Origin: an uncultured Synergistales bacterium
GTDB taxonomy: Bacteria; Synergistota; Synergistia; Synergistales; Aminobacteriaceae
Reading direction: 5' to 3'
Length of the DNA stretch: 64,000 nucleotides
NCBI GenBank assembly: GCA_905234075.1
Contig: CAJOGI010000008.1
Span: forward strand, 23,375-87,374
Every line of letters begins with the position of its first letter. The stretch's first letter is position 1. The position numbers were made by a program, and so were the translations under genes. Below are positions 7,874 through 16,171 of the stretch, piece after piece. The notes under the pieces are model-generated. The model did no database searches and was not told where the DNA came from. It saw only the letters and a list, made by a program, of their open reading frames with translations.

Positions 7874-8207
7874 TATTGTCAGGCTCAAAAAAGGCTGGGA
7901 ATTTGATTTGATATTCCGCACCGGTGTTCGTATCAACGGGGATCTGGTGCGGTTATTATATTTGAAGAGTGAGGAGAAAAACGAAATAAAATTCGGCTGC
8001 ACAGTCGGAAAAAAATTGGGCAAAGCTCACGTCCGAAATCGCGGAAAAAGAATTTTGCGTGCGGCCTTCGTTCAGTTTTCAGGGAAATTAATTCCGGGTC
8101 TTCAAATAATTCTCAGCCTCAGAGAAAAAGGGCTTGACGTTAAAACTCAAGACATCGCTAGCGAGCTTGAAAAATTATTCAGGCGAAAGAAATTGTTGAC
8201 AGTGTAA
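7866..8207 (+). CDS. rnpA: ribonuclease P protein component
   Basis: 113 residues starting at GTG 7866 inside the end of rpmH, which implies coupled translation. The conserved RNR block is clear (VGKKLGKAHVRNRGKRILRA, about 60-80), after an N-terminal LKKGWEFDLIFRTGVRI. It binds the RNase P RNA and aids tRNA 5' maturation. Followed by yidD after 4 bases. Confidence 0.95.
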   Translation: MSDIVRLKKGWEFDLIFRTGVRINGDLVRLLYLKSEEKNEIKFGCTVGKKLGKAHVRNRGKRILRAAFVQFSGKLIPGLQIILSLREKGLDVKTQDIASELEKLFRRKKLLTV

Positions 8208-8211
8208 AATC

Positions 8212-8445
8212 ATGCTTTCCCGTCTGGCCGTAATATTAATTCGTGCGTATCAGCTTTTTATTTCGCCCTATCTGGGTAAGAACTGCCGCTTTTATCCGAC
8301 CTGCTCAAGCTATGCCATTCAAGTTTATGAAGAGTGGGGATTTCTGCGCGGCACGTGGCTGACGCTGAAACGGCTGGCGAAGTGCGGAGCATGGAACCCG
8401 GGAGGATACGATCCTCCGCCGAAAAAATTAAGAGGTGAAAAATAA
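8212..8445 (+). CDS. yidD: membrane protein insertion efficiency factor YidD
   Basis: 77 residues with the YidD signature: LIRAYQLFISPYLGKNCRFYPTCSSYA (Cys25 and Cys31) and WNPGGYDPPP near the end. An amphipathic N-terminus would place it at the inner membrane to assist YidC. It lies between rnpA and yidC with gaps of 4 and 2 bases, the common arrangement. Confidence 0.95.
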   Translation: MLSRLAVILIRAYQLFISPYLGKNCRFYPTCSSYAIQVYEEWGFLRGTWLTLKRLAKCGAWNPGGYDPPPKKLRGEK

Positions 8446-8447
8446 TT

Positions 8448-9278
8448 ATGTGGGAACAGGCAAAATCCTTGCTGCTCGGTCTGCTTCAACTTATTCACAA
8501 CACGATAACGGGCATCGGAATAGGCAGCAACTTTGCGTGGGGACTTGCGATAATAATTTTGACTCTGCTCGTCCGCGCCGCAATGCACCCGTTGACGCAA
8601 AAGCAAATGGTCAGTATGCAGAGAATGCAGAAATTACAGCCCATGCTGAAAGTTTTGCAGGACAAGTACGGCGACGATAAAGACGCTCTCAACCGTGAAA
8701 CAATGGCTTTATATAAAGAGCATAAAGTTAATCCGGCAAGCGGCTGTCTTCCGTTGTTGATTCAGCTTCCGATTTTTATTCTGCTCTACGGTGTCCTTTA
8801 TGATTTAACTAAAACGGAAGCATTCACTAACGTTACATTCTTGGGCGTGAACTTGGGCGGCAGCGTTTTAACGACCGTCGCGGACGCTCTGAATTTAGTT
8901 GACGAGGCCGGAGTGAGAATACCCGATGAACAGTTAGGCTTTATCATGGTATTTTTCTCGTCGTTCACGAATTTGAGCTTATTATTTTCAAATATCGGCA
9001 TGTGGATTTTTAATTTCATTCTGCTGATTTTAATCGCGTGGCTTACATGGTACCAGCAGCATATTTCAAGCGCAGGCAATCCTCAAATGGCAATGATGAG
9101 CTGGTTTATGCCGCTGTTTTTAACTTTTATATGCTTCGGACTTCCAGGAGGAGTGCTTTTATACTGGGGCATATCGTCTTTAATGGGAATAGTTCATCAA
9201 GTTAGAGTCTCCCGTAAGACGAGCGAAGAAATGAAGACCAAACCTGTTTTATATCAGGAGAAGCCTAAAAACAGGTAG
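8448..9278 (+). CDS. yidC: membrane protein insertase YidC/Oxa1
   Basis: 276 residues: the short form without the large periplasmic P1 domain of Proteobacteria. It contains the conserved core: the TM segment WGLAIIILTLLVRAAMHPL with the hydrophilic-groove Arg, a cytoplasmic helical hairpin (MQRMQKLQPMLKVLQDKYG), NPASGCLPLLIQLPIFILLY, and late TM segments ending LPGGVLLYWGISSL. The N-terminus is a plain hydrophobic segment without a lipobox. It partners SecA/Sec (secA lies at 25219). The TAG stop opens a TAGGAGT unit. Confidence 0.95.
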   Translation: MWEQAKSLLLGLLQLIHNTITGIGIGSNFAWGLAIIILTLLVRAAMHPLTQKQMVSMQRMQKLQPMLKVLQDKYGDDKDALNRETMALYKEHKVNPASGCLPLLIQLPIFILLYGVLYDLTKTEAFTNVTFLGVNLGGSVLTTVADALNLVDEAGVRIPDEQLGFIMVFFSSFTNLSLLFSNIGMWIFNFILLILIAWLTWYQQHISSAGNPQMAMMSWFMPLFLTFICFGLPGGVLLYWGISSLMGIVHQVRVSRKTSEEMKTKPVLYQEKPKNR

Positions 9279-9285
9279 GAGTCAG

Positions 9286-9311
9286 CCTGCCTGCTGCGGC
9301 AGGTGCTTTTT
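9286..9311 (+). terminator. short hairpin with T-run between yidC and jag
   Basis: CCTGCC (9286-9291) pairs with GGCAGG (9298-9303), then TGCTTTTT. It probably attenuates between yidC and jag. Confidence 0.5.
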
Positions 9312-9346
9312 ATCTGTTAATTTTTTAATACAGAGGTGATGAATAA

Positions 9347-10123
9347 TTGATTCACGAAAAAAAAATCACGGTCGAGGCTTCAAGTATCGAGGAGGCTCTG
9401 AATGACGTTTCGGGCCGCTGGCAGATTCCTGCTGAAAAACTTCACGCTGAAATAATCGGCGAGGAACGCAAGGGCTTTTTAGGTCTTGGCGGAAAAACTT
9501 TGAGGGTCGAAATCACTGCTAACCTTGATGAAAATCATGACGCTAAAGAAAATCGTCAGGATTTATTTTTGCGCGGTGCGGATTTTGTCAACGAGACATT
9601 GAAGTTAATGGATTTCAATGCTCAAGCGGTGATTTCCGAGAGCGACAAAAACACCTTAGACATTCAAGGCGAAGATGCTTCTGATTACGTTGTCGGACGC
9701 TACGGCGACGCGCTCAAAGGAATGGAATATCTTGTCAATCTTGCGTTAAGAGACCCTAAATACGAGCCAAGAATTAAAATTGACAGCTGTGGCTACCGTG
9801 AACGCAGGACGAAAAGTCTTGAGAGGCTTGCTGAGGCTACGGCGCGGCAGGCTGTTAAGTACGGCCGTCCTGTAAGGCTTGAGCCTATGGCTAGCTGGGA
9901 ACGCTGGGTCATTCACACGACGCTGAAGGACAGAAGCGACATAACGACCGAGTCAGTCGGCGAACCGCCGCTTAGAAAAGTTGTCGTTATGCCCAAGTAT
10001 GATCCTGAACGCGATGGAGCGGCAGGCCCTGCAATGATGCGTGTAAGAGCGAGGCGCGAGAGAGTTAGCAGACCTGTCAGCAGACCTCCGCGAAGGGGCT
10101 CAAGACGTTCAGCAAAGCAATAA
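9347..10123 (+). CDS. jag: RNA-binding protein Jag/KhpB
   Basis: 258 residues. The Jag_N domain covers about 3-55 (EKKITVEASSIEEAL ... KGFLGLGGKTLRVEI). A KH-type region lies at about 100-150 with GRYG in the GxxG position. An R3H domain occupies about 155-215 (RRTKSLERLAEATARQAVKYGR, then RSDITTESVGEPPLRKV). A basic Arg/Ser/Pro tail follows. The start is TTG after AGAGGTGATG. It binds RNA and is linked to cell-wall/division control in other bacteria. The stop codon abuts a CCTCCTA repeat array. Confidence 0.93.
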   Translation: MIHEKKITVEASSIEEALNDVSGRWQIPAEKLHAEIIGEERKGFLGLGGKTLRVEITANLDENHDAKENRQDLFLRGADFVNETLKLMDFNAQAVISESDKNTLDIQGEDASDYVVGRYGDALKGMEYLVNLALRDPKYEPRIKIDSCGYRERRTKSLERLAEATARQAVKYGRPVRLEPMASWERWVIHTTLKDRSDITTESVGEPPLRKVVVMPKYDPERDGAAGPAMMRVRARRERVSRPVSRPPRRGSRRSAKQ

Positions 10124-10155
10124 CCTCCTACCTCCTACTTCCTAACTCCTACCTC
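10124..10155 (+). repeat. CCTCCTA/ACTCCTA tandem array after jag
   Basis: Four imperfect 7-8 base units, beginning right after the jag stop. On the minus strand it reads as tandem TAGGAGG/TTAGGAGT Shine-Dalgarno-like units, the same family as at 11093, 17273, 25187, 52512 and 56255. Confidence 0.8.
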
Positions 10156-10168
10156 AAAACTCAAGTGT

Positions 10169-10195
10169 CCGGGTGTGAAAGCCCGGCATTTTTTT
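10169..10195 (+). terminator. rho-independent terminator after jag
   Basis: CCGGGT (10169-10174) pairs with GCCCGG (10181-10186), then CATTTTTTT. It separates the rpmH-jag unit from rapZ-yvcK. Confidence 0.75.
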
Positions 10196-10234
10196 CGGTG
10201 CTACAATATCCATTAAGGAGGGAGTAAAAAAATT

Positions 10235-11095
10235 ATGAAACAGTTTATAATCGTTACGGGAATGAGCGGAGCAGGAAAGACAATGACGTTAAAAGTTCTT
10301 GAAGATTTCGGCTTCATCACTATAGATAATCTTCCGCCGGCTCTTTTGCCACAGCTGTTCACTCTCATATCTGAACGCCCTGAGGCATCAAAGAGCAGGG
10401 GTGTTGCCGCGACTGTCGATATTCGCAACGTTAGCAGGGATTTTGTCAAAGTCATTGATGAAATTTCAGACGCTTGGGAAGGCGTTGTGAAGGTCTTGTT
10501 TTTGACGGCTTCGGACGAGGAATTATTGAGACGCTATGAAAGAACACGGCGTATTCACCCGTTAAGTCATGGACGTTCGACACGCGAGGGAATTATGACT
10601 GAAAGAGATTTGCTTGCTCCTGTTCTCGACAGAGCTGACATTATCATAGATACTTCTTTGATGGATTTACATCAGCACAGAGAAAGATTATTAAAAGAAT
10701 TTTTCAATCAAAACGAGGGCGGAATTTCTATTTTAATAAGCTCGTTCGGCTATAAATACGGCGTTCCTCAAGACAGCAGTTTTGTTATGGACGTTCGCTG
10801 CCTGCCTAACCCTTATTATGTTGACGAATTGAAAAATTTAACAGGCGAGGACCAGCCGGTTAAAGACTTTTTATTAAAATTTCCTGAGACCCATAAATTT
10901 TTGGAGCTGACGAAAAATTTTCTTGACTTCTTTATTCCGCAGTTCTTGAATAACGTGAGGGGACAGCTTCATATTTCAGTCGGCTGCACGGGCGGACGTC
11001 ATCGTTCTGTTGCGGTGGCCGAGTGGCTAGGAGAATTTTATTCTAAAAATTACAGCGGCGTCTGCGTCATGCATAGGGACATAAAAAGCAGGTAG
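10235..11095 (+). CDS. rapZ: RapZ-family nucleotide-binding protein (YvcJ)
   Basis: 286 residues. N-terminal P-loop GMSGAGKT at residues 9-16, then the family motif DNLPPALLPQL. The C-terminal domain holds SFGYKYG, DVRCLPNPYY and SVGCTGGRHRSVAVAEWL. In E. coli RapZ is an RNase E adapter controlling glmS sRNAs; in Gram-positives YvcJ is a GTPase/ATPase of less certain role. AAGGAGGGAG precedes the ATG. Its TAG stop is the first unit of a TAGGAGT array that supplies the ribosome site of yvcK. Confidence 0.95.
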   Translation: MKQFIIVTGMSGAGKTMTLKVLEDFGFITIDNLPPALLPQLFTLISERPEASKSRGVAATVDIRNVSRDFVKVIDEISDAWEGVVKVLFLTASDEELLRRYERTRRIHPLSHGRSTREGIMTERDLLAPVLDRADIIIDTSLMDLHQHRERLLKEFFNQNEGGISILISSFGYKYGVPQDSSFVMDVRCLPNPYYVDELKNLTGEDQPVKDFLLKFPETHKFLELTKNFLDFFIPQFLNNVRGQLHISVGCTGGRHRSVAVAEWLGEFYSKNYSGVCVMHRDIKSR

Positions 11096-11121
11096 GAGTT
11101 AGGAGGCAGGAGTTAGGAGGT
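11093..11121 (+). repeat. TAGGAGT/TTAGGAGG tandem array doubling as yvcK ribosome site
   Basis: Four units in the sense orientation between rapZ and yvcK. The first contains the rapZ stop codon; the last, TTAGGAGGT, lies 7 bases before the yvcK ATG and is a near-perfect Shine-Dalgarno sequence. Confidence 0.85.
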
Positions 11122-11127
11122 AAAAAA

Positions 11128-12216
11128 ATGAGTTTTATTTTAGGCGTGGCGACAACGCTCGCTATTTTATTTTTATTCGGCCGGATTAAATTCAAGTCCG
11201 GCAGGCCCGTTATAGAACGCGCGATAACCCGAAGGCTCTCAAACGGCCCTTATATTGTCGCGGTCGGAGGAGGCACGGGGCTTTCAACGCTATTAAGGGG
11301 AATAAAAGCCTTCACTCGAAATATTACGGCCGTTGTCGCAGTTACTGACGAGGGCGGAAGCTCTGGACGAATACGCAACGAGTGGGGAATGCTGCCGCCC
11401 GGCGATGTCAGAAACTGTATAGCGGCACTCGCTGAAAATGACAACGAGCTGAAAAAAATTCTTGACTTCAGATTTGACAGAGGCGAATTGTCCGGGCACA
11501 GTCTTGGAAATTTATTATTGCTTGCTGTAACTGAAATGAGCGGAGATTTCAGCACGGCCGTAGAAAAAATGAATCACTTATTATCAATTCGAGGGCGCGT
11601 CCTTCCCGTTACGACTGAGAGCATAACTTTAATGGGCAAAACTAAGAGCGGCCTTGAAGTTAAAGGAGAGCTTGATATTTCTGAACATGGCAGCGAACTT
11701 GACGAGATATGGCTTGAGCCTATGAACGCACGGCCCCTGCCTGACGTTTTGAACGCAGTTGACGAGGCCGACGTAATTTTACTGGGGCCCGGAAGTTTAT
11801 TTACGAGCGTAATTCCTAATTTATTGCTGCCGGATTTCGCGGATAAATTAAAAGACGCTCAAATCCCTAAAATTTATATCTGCAACTTAATGACGCAGCC
11901 TGACGAGACGCAGGGCATGAATATTTTACAGCATATCGAATGGGTAAGCGTCGCGCTCGGCTGTCCTCCAGATTTCGTCATAGCTAACAGCGAGCCCATT
12001 CCTGAAGATATTATCAGGGCATATAAAGAAAAAGGCGCGTCGCCGTTATTCCTTGACTATCATCAAAGAGAAGCGATAAAAGATATGGGCTGTATATGCG
12101 TTGAAGCTCCTATCATGTCAGTTTTTGAAAACGAAAAAGAAGGCCGTGTCATGAGGCACGACCCGCAAAAACTTGCTTCGGCAATTTTTAGACTCGTCAG
12201 AAAATTAGACGATTAG
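11128..12216 (+). CDS. yvcK: YvcK/CofD-like gluconeogenesis and morphogenesis factor
   Basis: 362 residues. A single N-terminal hydrophobic helix (about 3-17, ILGVATTLAILFLFG) is followed by the CofD/YvcK fold starting IVAVGGGTGLSTLLRGIK. Family motifs include AVTDEGGSSGRIRNEWGMLPPGDVRNC and HSLGNLLL. It binds UDP-sugars in other bacteria and is needed for growth on gluconeogenic substrates, which fits a peptide fermenter. The usual third gene, whiA, is not downstream. Its stop is one base from the end of the convergent GH57 gene. Confidence 0.93.
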   Translation: MSFILGVATTLAILFLFGRIKFKSGRPVIERAITRRLSNGPYIVAVGGGTGLSTLLRGIKAFTRNITAVVAVTDEGGSSGRIRNEWGMLPPGDVRNCIAALAENDNELKKILDFRFDRGELSGHSLGNLLLLAVTEMSGDFSTAVEKMNHLLSIRGRVLPVTTESITLMGKTKSGLEVKGELDISEHGSELDEIWLEPMNARPLPDVLNAVDEADVILLGPGSLFTSVIPNLLLPDFADKLKDAQIPKIYICNLMTQPDETQGMNILQHIEWVSVALGCPPDFVIANSEPIPEDIIRAYKEKGASPLFLDYHQREAIKDMGCICVEAPIMSVFENEKEGRVMRHDPQKLASAIFRLVRKLDD

Positions 12217-12217
12217 A

Positions 12218-14623
12218 CTACGCCGGTAAAAGCTCGTCTGAAAATTTCAAAGCCCTTCCGAGTTTTTTCAGCGCGTCTTTAAGGCGCGGAGTTTCGTCCT
12301 TTAATTCATCGGCATAACGCTTGAGAAGCTCGTAATATAAATTCTGGGCGTCAGAGAGAATTAAATTCCACTCAAATTTTTCGCTGAATAAAATAATTAA
12401 TTCGTTAAGATCCTCGATCGTCTGAATGTCGAGACCGCTCATGCACAGCCCCGTAAGCATTTCGGTTATGCAAGCGGCAAAAACGAAACTTATGCGTTCC
12501 TCATCGGGCTTAACCTGCCAGAACTTTGCTATTTCAAAATCGCGCCGTATTCCGGGCAGGTCCGGATAGTCCTGTTCGAGCTTATTCACAATTTCTGAAG
12601 TCAGAGTAAATTCCGCTGCCGTTGTGATTATTGCCGGCGGCTTTGAGCCCAAGAGCGTTAAATATTCAAGGAGCTGATCATAATTTTCAACGATGCTCTT
12701 CATTCTATTTTCAAGCGTTCTTATATCCTGCTGCAGAAGTTCATTAACGAGCCAGTGCCTTGAATTATACGGAATATTATTCAGCGTGAACTGGTCATAG
12801 CCGAATTTTTTGAATAATAATTCAGAACTGTTTTCGCTGTCGAAAAGTGCCTGAAGTTCTTTAGCTTCGTCAAAAGTCAGCGGCTCACGTGTATCAGTCT
12901 CGCAAATTCCGCATGAAATTAAAGGAGTGCTTCCCCTGTATTTTACGGCAAAAAGATAATCGCCTTCATAGCCCGTTATGTTCGAGCGGACGTGGACTTT
13001 ACCGGCAGCGAAAGATCTTTTCATGTCCGTTTCAATTTTTAAGGCACTGCCCGACATATCCCAGCAGCCTTCTGAAAATTCACTGCGGAAATCCTCTAAA
13101 AGAGCGGTTATTCCGTAATATGCGGCTATTTGCTTGCGGTCTATTCTGCCCTGCTTCGCCCTAAGCTCATAAATTTTCGCGCCGTCCTGTAATTCCGGGA
13201 CATTGCTTGGAGCTTCGGCTAATAATTTTAGGAACGGCGGCTCTAAATCAACATCGAAAAGCAATTTTGCAAGCTCAATGGCTCTCGCGGCATAACGCAT
13301 AATCTGCACGGGCTCAATTCTCGAAATCTCATCAAAAAACCAGCCGCACGACGTGAACATTAAAAGCGAATTTCTTTCCATTTCGAGCAGTGCAAGGGCT
13401 CTAATTCTTTCATTGTAAGTCAATTCATCATTAACATTTTCTTTTAAGAACTCGTTTACGTTCTCGTCAGACCTGTCAAGAATTACGTTAATATAATCAT
13501 TCCGGGCTTTCCATGCGTCATAAAAAACACTGCTGCTCTCAAATAAACCGGCCATTCTGTCGCGCAGATGATTTAATGCCACGCGGAGGGGCTTTCTCCA
13601 TTTATGATGATAGCCCGGAGTTCCGTCTCCGCATGAGCAGTCGCCGCACCAGCGTTCAACGCCGTGAGAACAGCTCCACGAAGAATTTTCGATTATTTTT
13701 ACTTCACATTCGGGCGGATAAAACGATAAAAATTCGCCGTATACGGTTAATTGAGCTTCTGCGGAGTTGTCGATACATTCAAGACAGTAAGCTAGAGCCA
13801 TATCTCCGTTTTTATGATGATGTCCGTACGATTCGCCGTCGGTTGCTACGTGGGATAAGACGGGCCTTCCGTGCGCAGGGTTGGCGTTGATTAACTCACG
13901 AGCAAAATTTCCGCCGTCGTTCAATAATCCCCCGAAGGCAATTCTTTGCGAGAGTATGCCGTCATAAAAAAATAAATTTATTTTTCGTCCTGAAGGCAAA
14001 TTGCAGACATAAGCCTGACGGGTGTCAATTCTTCCGCCCGAAACGTCCTGCCAGCCTCCCCAGCCCTGAACGCGGACTGCAGCGGCCTGATACGGTGAAA
14101 GAATTGTGAATGAAATATTATTTTCTGCTAAGACTTCTAAAGTTTCAGTGTCGACTGCGCATTCGGCGAGCCACATTCCTTCGGGCATACGGCTAAATCT
14201 TTTTTGAAAGTCGGCTATGCCCCATTTAACTTGAGTTTCTTTGTCGCGCCGTGAAGCAAGCGGCATTATTATATGATTATAAACTTGAGCGATTGCCGGG
14301 CCATGCCCTGAAAATCTTTTGCGGCCTTCAATATCGGCTTCGATTATCGCGTTATAGCATAAAGGGTCGTTATATTCGAGCCATGTTAAAAGCGTCGGCC
14401 CTATATTAAAACTCATTCGTGAATAATTGTTGCAAATTTTTCTTATAAATCCCTGTTCGTTCAAAATTCTTGATGCTGCATTGCGGCTGTAACACTCCGC
14501 TGAAATTCTCGCGTTCCAGTCGTGCCACGGGGCTGCAGATTCTTGAAGTTCTACTGTTTCAAGCCATGGATTTTCACGCGGCGGCTGGTAAAAATGTCCG
14601 TGAATGCAAATATATCGCGGCAA
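12218..14623 (-). CDS. glycoside hydrolase family 57 protein with DUF3536-like C-terminus
   Basis: 801 residues, no signal peptide, so cytoplasmic. The GH57 catalytic region occupies about 1-330: CIHGHFYQPPRENPW, then MPEGMWLAECAVD with Glu in the usual nucleophile position, FFYDGILSQRIAFG, and ATDGESYGHHHKNGD as candidate acid region. After the Cys-rich HGVERWCGDCSCGDGTPGYHHKWRKPLR comes a mainly helical C-terminal half as in DUF3536 proteins. Family members act on alpha-glucans such as glycogen; substrate is inferred. No classical ribosome site was noticed beyond AAAGGAG 5 bases upstream. Confidence 0.88.
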   Translation of the reverse strand: MPRYICIHGHFYQPPRENPWLETVELQESAAPWHDWNARISAECYSRNAASRILNEQGFIRKICNNYSRMSFNIGPTLLTWLEYNDPLCYNAIIEADIEGRKRFSGHGPAIAQVYNHIIMPLASRRDKETQVKWGIADFQKRFSRMPEGMWLAECAVDTETLEVLAENNISFTILSPYQAAAVRVQGWGGWQDVSGGRIDTRQAYVCNLPSGRKINLFFYDGILSQRIAFGGLLNDGGNFARELINANPAHGRPVLSHVATDGESYGHHHKNGDMALAYCLECIDNSAEAQLTVYGEFLSFYPPECEVKIIENSSWSCSHGVERWCGDCSCGDGTPGYHHKWRKPLRVALNHLRDRMAGLFESSSVFYDAWKARNDYINVILDRSDENVNEFLKENVNDELTYNERIRALALLEMERNSLLMFTSCGWFFDEISRIEPVQIMRYAARAIELAKLLFDVDLEPPFLKLLAEAPSNVPELQDGAKIYELRAKQGRIDRKQIAAYYGITALLEDFRSEFSEGCWDMSGSALKIETDMKRSFAAGKVHVRSNITGYEGDYLFAVKYRGSTPLISCGICETDTREPLTFDEAKELQALFDSENSSELLFKKFGYDQFTLNNIPYNSRHWLVNELLQQDIRTLENRMKSIVENYDQLLEYLTLLGSKPPAIITTAAEFTLTSEIVNKLEQDYPDLPGIRRDFEIAKFWQVKPDEERISFVFAACITEMLTGLCMSGLDIQTIEDLNELIILFSEKFEWNLILSDAQNLYYELLKRYADELKDETPRLKDALKKLGRALKFSDELLPA

Positions 14624-14673
14624 ATAAAAAAACTCCTTTATGAAAAATTTTTTTTAAATTATATATCTATTTC

Positions 14674-16089
14674 CTACTTCCAATAGTCTAAAGTGTCCGG
14701 GTTAATGCCGATGCTCTCAGCTTTGAATACAGGGTCTTTTCCTTCGCGTCTTTGTCTCTGATAATCATCAAGGGCTTTATAGACGACTCCGCCGAGAAGA
14801 ATTATGCACGGAATATTAATCACGGTCATGAATGCCATCGTTATATCCGCAAGTGCCCAAGCCGCCGACATAGGAAGCACGGCACCGGCCAAAATTATAA
14901 GAGCGCAGATTATTCTGTAGCACGTCAAGAAAGTTTTTCCGGGCATTTTTTTATTATTCAGGAAAGCTAAGGCGTTATCGACGTAAAATAAATTTCCAAG
15001 AAGAGTAGTGAACGCAAACAGAATCATCGAGAAAGTTATAAATAACGGCCCGACCGTTCCGAACTCGGCTGAAATTGCTGCTTGGACGTATTTTGCTCCG
15101 GCAGCGTCCGCGTTAGCTTCAACGCCTGATAAAAGGCACATGAAAGCCGTAGCTGAACAAATTAATATTGTGTCGATATAAACAGAAAGCATCTGCACAA
15201 GCCCCTGCTTGACCGGGTGGGAAGTGTCCGCTGAAGCTGCTGCGTTAGGAGCTGAACCGACTCCGGCCTCGTTTGAATAAAGTCCGCGCTTAACTCCGTA
15301 CATTAGACATGAACCGGCTATTCCGCTTCCGATTGCTTGGAAATTGAAAGCGTCATCGAAAATTAATTTGAAGACAGCAGGCAGCTCGTTAGCTCTCAAA
15401 ATCATTAAAAATATTGCGACTGCTACATAGATAACTCCCATTAAAGGAACTAAACGGCTTGTAACATATACGATTCTTTTTCCGCCTCCGAAAAGACACC
15501 ACGCCACTATGAGGGCTAAGATGAGGCCGATTATGCAGGGTGTTGTTTCGGCGTTATAAAATTCATATGCCGTAAACGTTGACTGAAGGTTATACGAGCA
15601 TAGCGCATTAAATCCAAAGGCATACGTCGCAATTAAGAATATAGAAAATAAAACCGCTATGAATTTGCTGTGCAGGACCTGCTCAATATAATAGGCTGGG
15701 CCTCCGTAGCTTCCGCCGTCATCGTCGCGTTTCTTATAAATTTGAGCGAGTGTGCTTTCAACGAGTGCGCTTGCTCCTCCGAGAACTGCAAGGATCCACA
15801 TCCAAAAGACCGCGCCCGGACCGCCCAGACAAATTGCCGTAGATACGCCGATTATATTTCCCGTCCCTACCCTTGAGGCCGTTGAGACCATGAGAGCTTG
15901 AAACGGAGATATTGCGCCCTTCTCGTTAGGGTTTTCCGTAACAACACGAAGCGACTCAGCGCAAAGCCTAATCTGTGCGAATTTTGTACGGAACGAAAAA
16001 TAAATTCCGGCAAAAGTTAAAACTACAATTAAAACAGGATAATAAAGAAAATCATCAATAGATTCTAAAATCGGCAGAATGTTCTGCAA
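14674..16089 (-). CDS. sodium:amino acid (alanine/glycine) symporter, AGCS family
   Basis: 471 residues with about ten membrane helices. AGCS family signatures are clear: FRTKFAQIRL near the N-terminus, STASRVGTGNIIGVSTAI, GGPGAVFWMW, and GVKRGLYSNEAGVGSAPNAAA. It imports alanine, glycine or a related amino acid with Na+. Start is TTG, with AAGGAGG 8 bases before it. The gene is divergent from the Xaa-Pro peptidase, which fits uptake and breakdown of peptides and amino acids. The exact amino acid cannot be told from sequence. Confidence 0.92.
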   Translation of the reverse strand: MQNILPILESIDDFLYYPVLIVVLTFAGIYFSFRTKFAQIRLCAESLRVVTENPNEKGAISPFQALMVSTASRVGTGNIIGVSTAICLGGPGAVFWMWILAVLGGASALVESTLAQIYKKRDDDGGSYGGPAYYIEQVLHSKFIAVLFSIFLIATYAFGFNALCSYNLQSTFTAYEFYNAETTPCIIGLILALIVAWCLFGGGKRIVYVTSRLVPLMGVIYVAVAIFLMILRANELPAVFKLIFDDAFNFQAIGSGIAGSCLMYGVKRGLYSNEAGVGSAPNAAASADTSHPVKQGLVQMLSVYIDTILICSATAFMCLLSGVEANADAAGAKYVQAAISAEFGTVGPLFITFSMILFAFTTLLGNLFYVDNALAFLNNKKMPGKTFLTCYRIICALIILAGAVLPMSAAWALADITMAFMTVINIPCIILLGGVVYKALDDYQRQRREGKDPVFKAESIGINPDTLDYWK

Positions 16090-16129
16090 GGAAAAAACCT
16101 CCTTAGTAAAATTAAAAATTATTTAAGTT

Positions 16130-16135
16130 TATAAT
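16130..16135 (+). promoter_or_regulatory. -10 element upstream of the Xaa-Pro peptidase
   Basis: TATAAT, 37 bases before the inferred ATT start, in the 82-base divergent gap. No strong -35 hexamer is seen. Confidence 0.45.
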
Positions 16136-16171
16136 ATTTTATCAGTTAGAAAATGAGAGGAGAGAGCAAAA